Below, piece by piece: positions 6,306 to 6,752 of a stretch of DNA of 6,752 bases. The position numbers were made by a program, and so were the translations under genes. The notes below the pieces were generated by a model. That model saw nothing but the letters and a program-made list of their open reading frames with translations, had not been told where the DNA came from and did no database searches. Origin of the DNA: Gammaproteobacteria bacterium GWE2_37_16. GTDB lineage: Bacteria; Pseudomonadota; Gammaproteobacteria; UBA9339. Location of the stretch: assembly GCA_001801285.1 (NCBI GenBank), contig MGXG01000068.1, positions 1-6,752 of the forward strand, given 5' to 3'. Positions within the stretch are counted from its first letter, which is position 1, and each line of letters begins with the position of its first letter.

Positions 6306-6752
6306 TTAAATCATTTTCAAAACTTGTCGCAGCCACAGCCCAATAGTAACAATTTCATCCTCGCAAACTGTATGTTGCATACAATAATCCTGCCACTCTA
6401 TATTGTAATTTAATTCAAATAGTTTTTGGTAAGAAACCTTAGCCCACGGCAGAGGTATAACGTTATCCAACTCACCATGTAACATTAAAATTGGCGTATT
6501 TTGGTTGGCTAGTGTTTTCTCAGCCTTAAGGTTATCCGCTAAAGGCAAAAAACCAGATAAAACAAGAATACCGGCTAGTGTTTGTGGATAACGCAAACCA
6601 CATTGCAAAGCCATAGCCCCGCCTTGAGAAAAACCAGCTAGCACAATATTCTGACTCGGAATACCACGCGCGATTTCCTGTTCGATCAATGCTTCAATGG
6701 CTTTTTGTGAAGCATAAATCGCCTTTTCATCTGAATTAATACCGGCAACAGA
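6306..6752 (-). CDS. Carboxylesterase / phospholipase-type alpha/beta hydrolase, C-terminal part (runs off the right edge)
   Basis: This is the last 148 residues of a protein of the Abhydrolase_2 family (bacterial carboxylesterase II and lysophospholipase-like enzymes, usually about 220 residues), so some 70 N-terminal residues lie beyond the window. The frame stays open from 6689 to the edge (SVAGINSDEKAIYASQKAIE and on), so a TTG at 6687-6689 is an internal codon and not the start. The catalytic triad is complete in the visible part: the nucleophile Ser in LAGFSQGGAM (visible residue 42), Asp in HGELDNVIP (residue 96) and His in MQHTVCEDEI (residue 127). The family hydrolyses short-chain esters or acyl-thioester-like bonds in the cytoplasm; the physiological substrate cannot be told from sequence. 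It lies directly upstream of ackA in the same direction with a 27-base gap, which suggests shared transcription, though no metabolic link is evident. Confidence 0.9.
   Translation of the reverse strand, partial: SVAGINSDEKAIYASQKAIEALIEQEIARGIPSQNIVLAGFSQGGAMALQCGLRYPQTLAGILVLSGFLPLADNLKAEKTLANQNTPILMLHGELDNVIPLPWAKVSYQKLFELNYNIEWQDYCMQHTVCEDEIVTIGLWLRQVLKMI

Overview
The window looks like chromosomal DNA from an AT-rich gammaproteobacterium. The visible MutS N-terminus and RsmE both read very like their Escherichia coli counterparts, while base composition is clearly AT-rich. A host-associated or Legionellales-like lineage would fit, but the sequence alone does not fix the genus. There are no rRNA or tRNA genes, CRISPR arrays, phage genes or transposase genes.

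Layout from left to right: the 5' part of mutS (minus strand, runs off the left edge); a 230-base AT-rich divergent promoter region; rsmE (16S rRNA m3U1498 methyltransferase) overlapping by 14 bases a periplasmic AmiB/AmiC-type N-acetylmuramoyl-L-alanine amidase; a 264-base intergenic region dominated by a 129-base imperfect palindrome with GC-rich 27-base inverted ends; mutL (plus strand, complete); then, convergent with mutL, ackA (acetate kinase), and upstream of it on the same strand the 3' part of a carboxylesterase-type alpha/beta hydrolase that runs off the right edge.

Two core mismatch-repair genes, mutS and mutL, lie within 2.6 kb of each other, separated only by rsmE and the amidase. 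The amidase-mutL adjacency is the familiar gammaproteobacterial amiB-mutL pair, but the usual downstream miaA-hfq is replaced by convergent ackA. MutL carries the metal-binding endonuclease motif that E. coli MutL lacks, so this organism probably uses MutH-independent mismatch repair.

The points most worth a second look are the palindromic element in front of mutL, which looks like a decayed miniature inverted-repeat element and holds a good candidate mutL promoter, and a run of nine C in the mutL linker, where a one-base slip either way would truncate MutL before its nuclease domain. I found no clear undescribed multi-gene system; most of the window is ordinary housekeeping genes.
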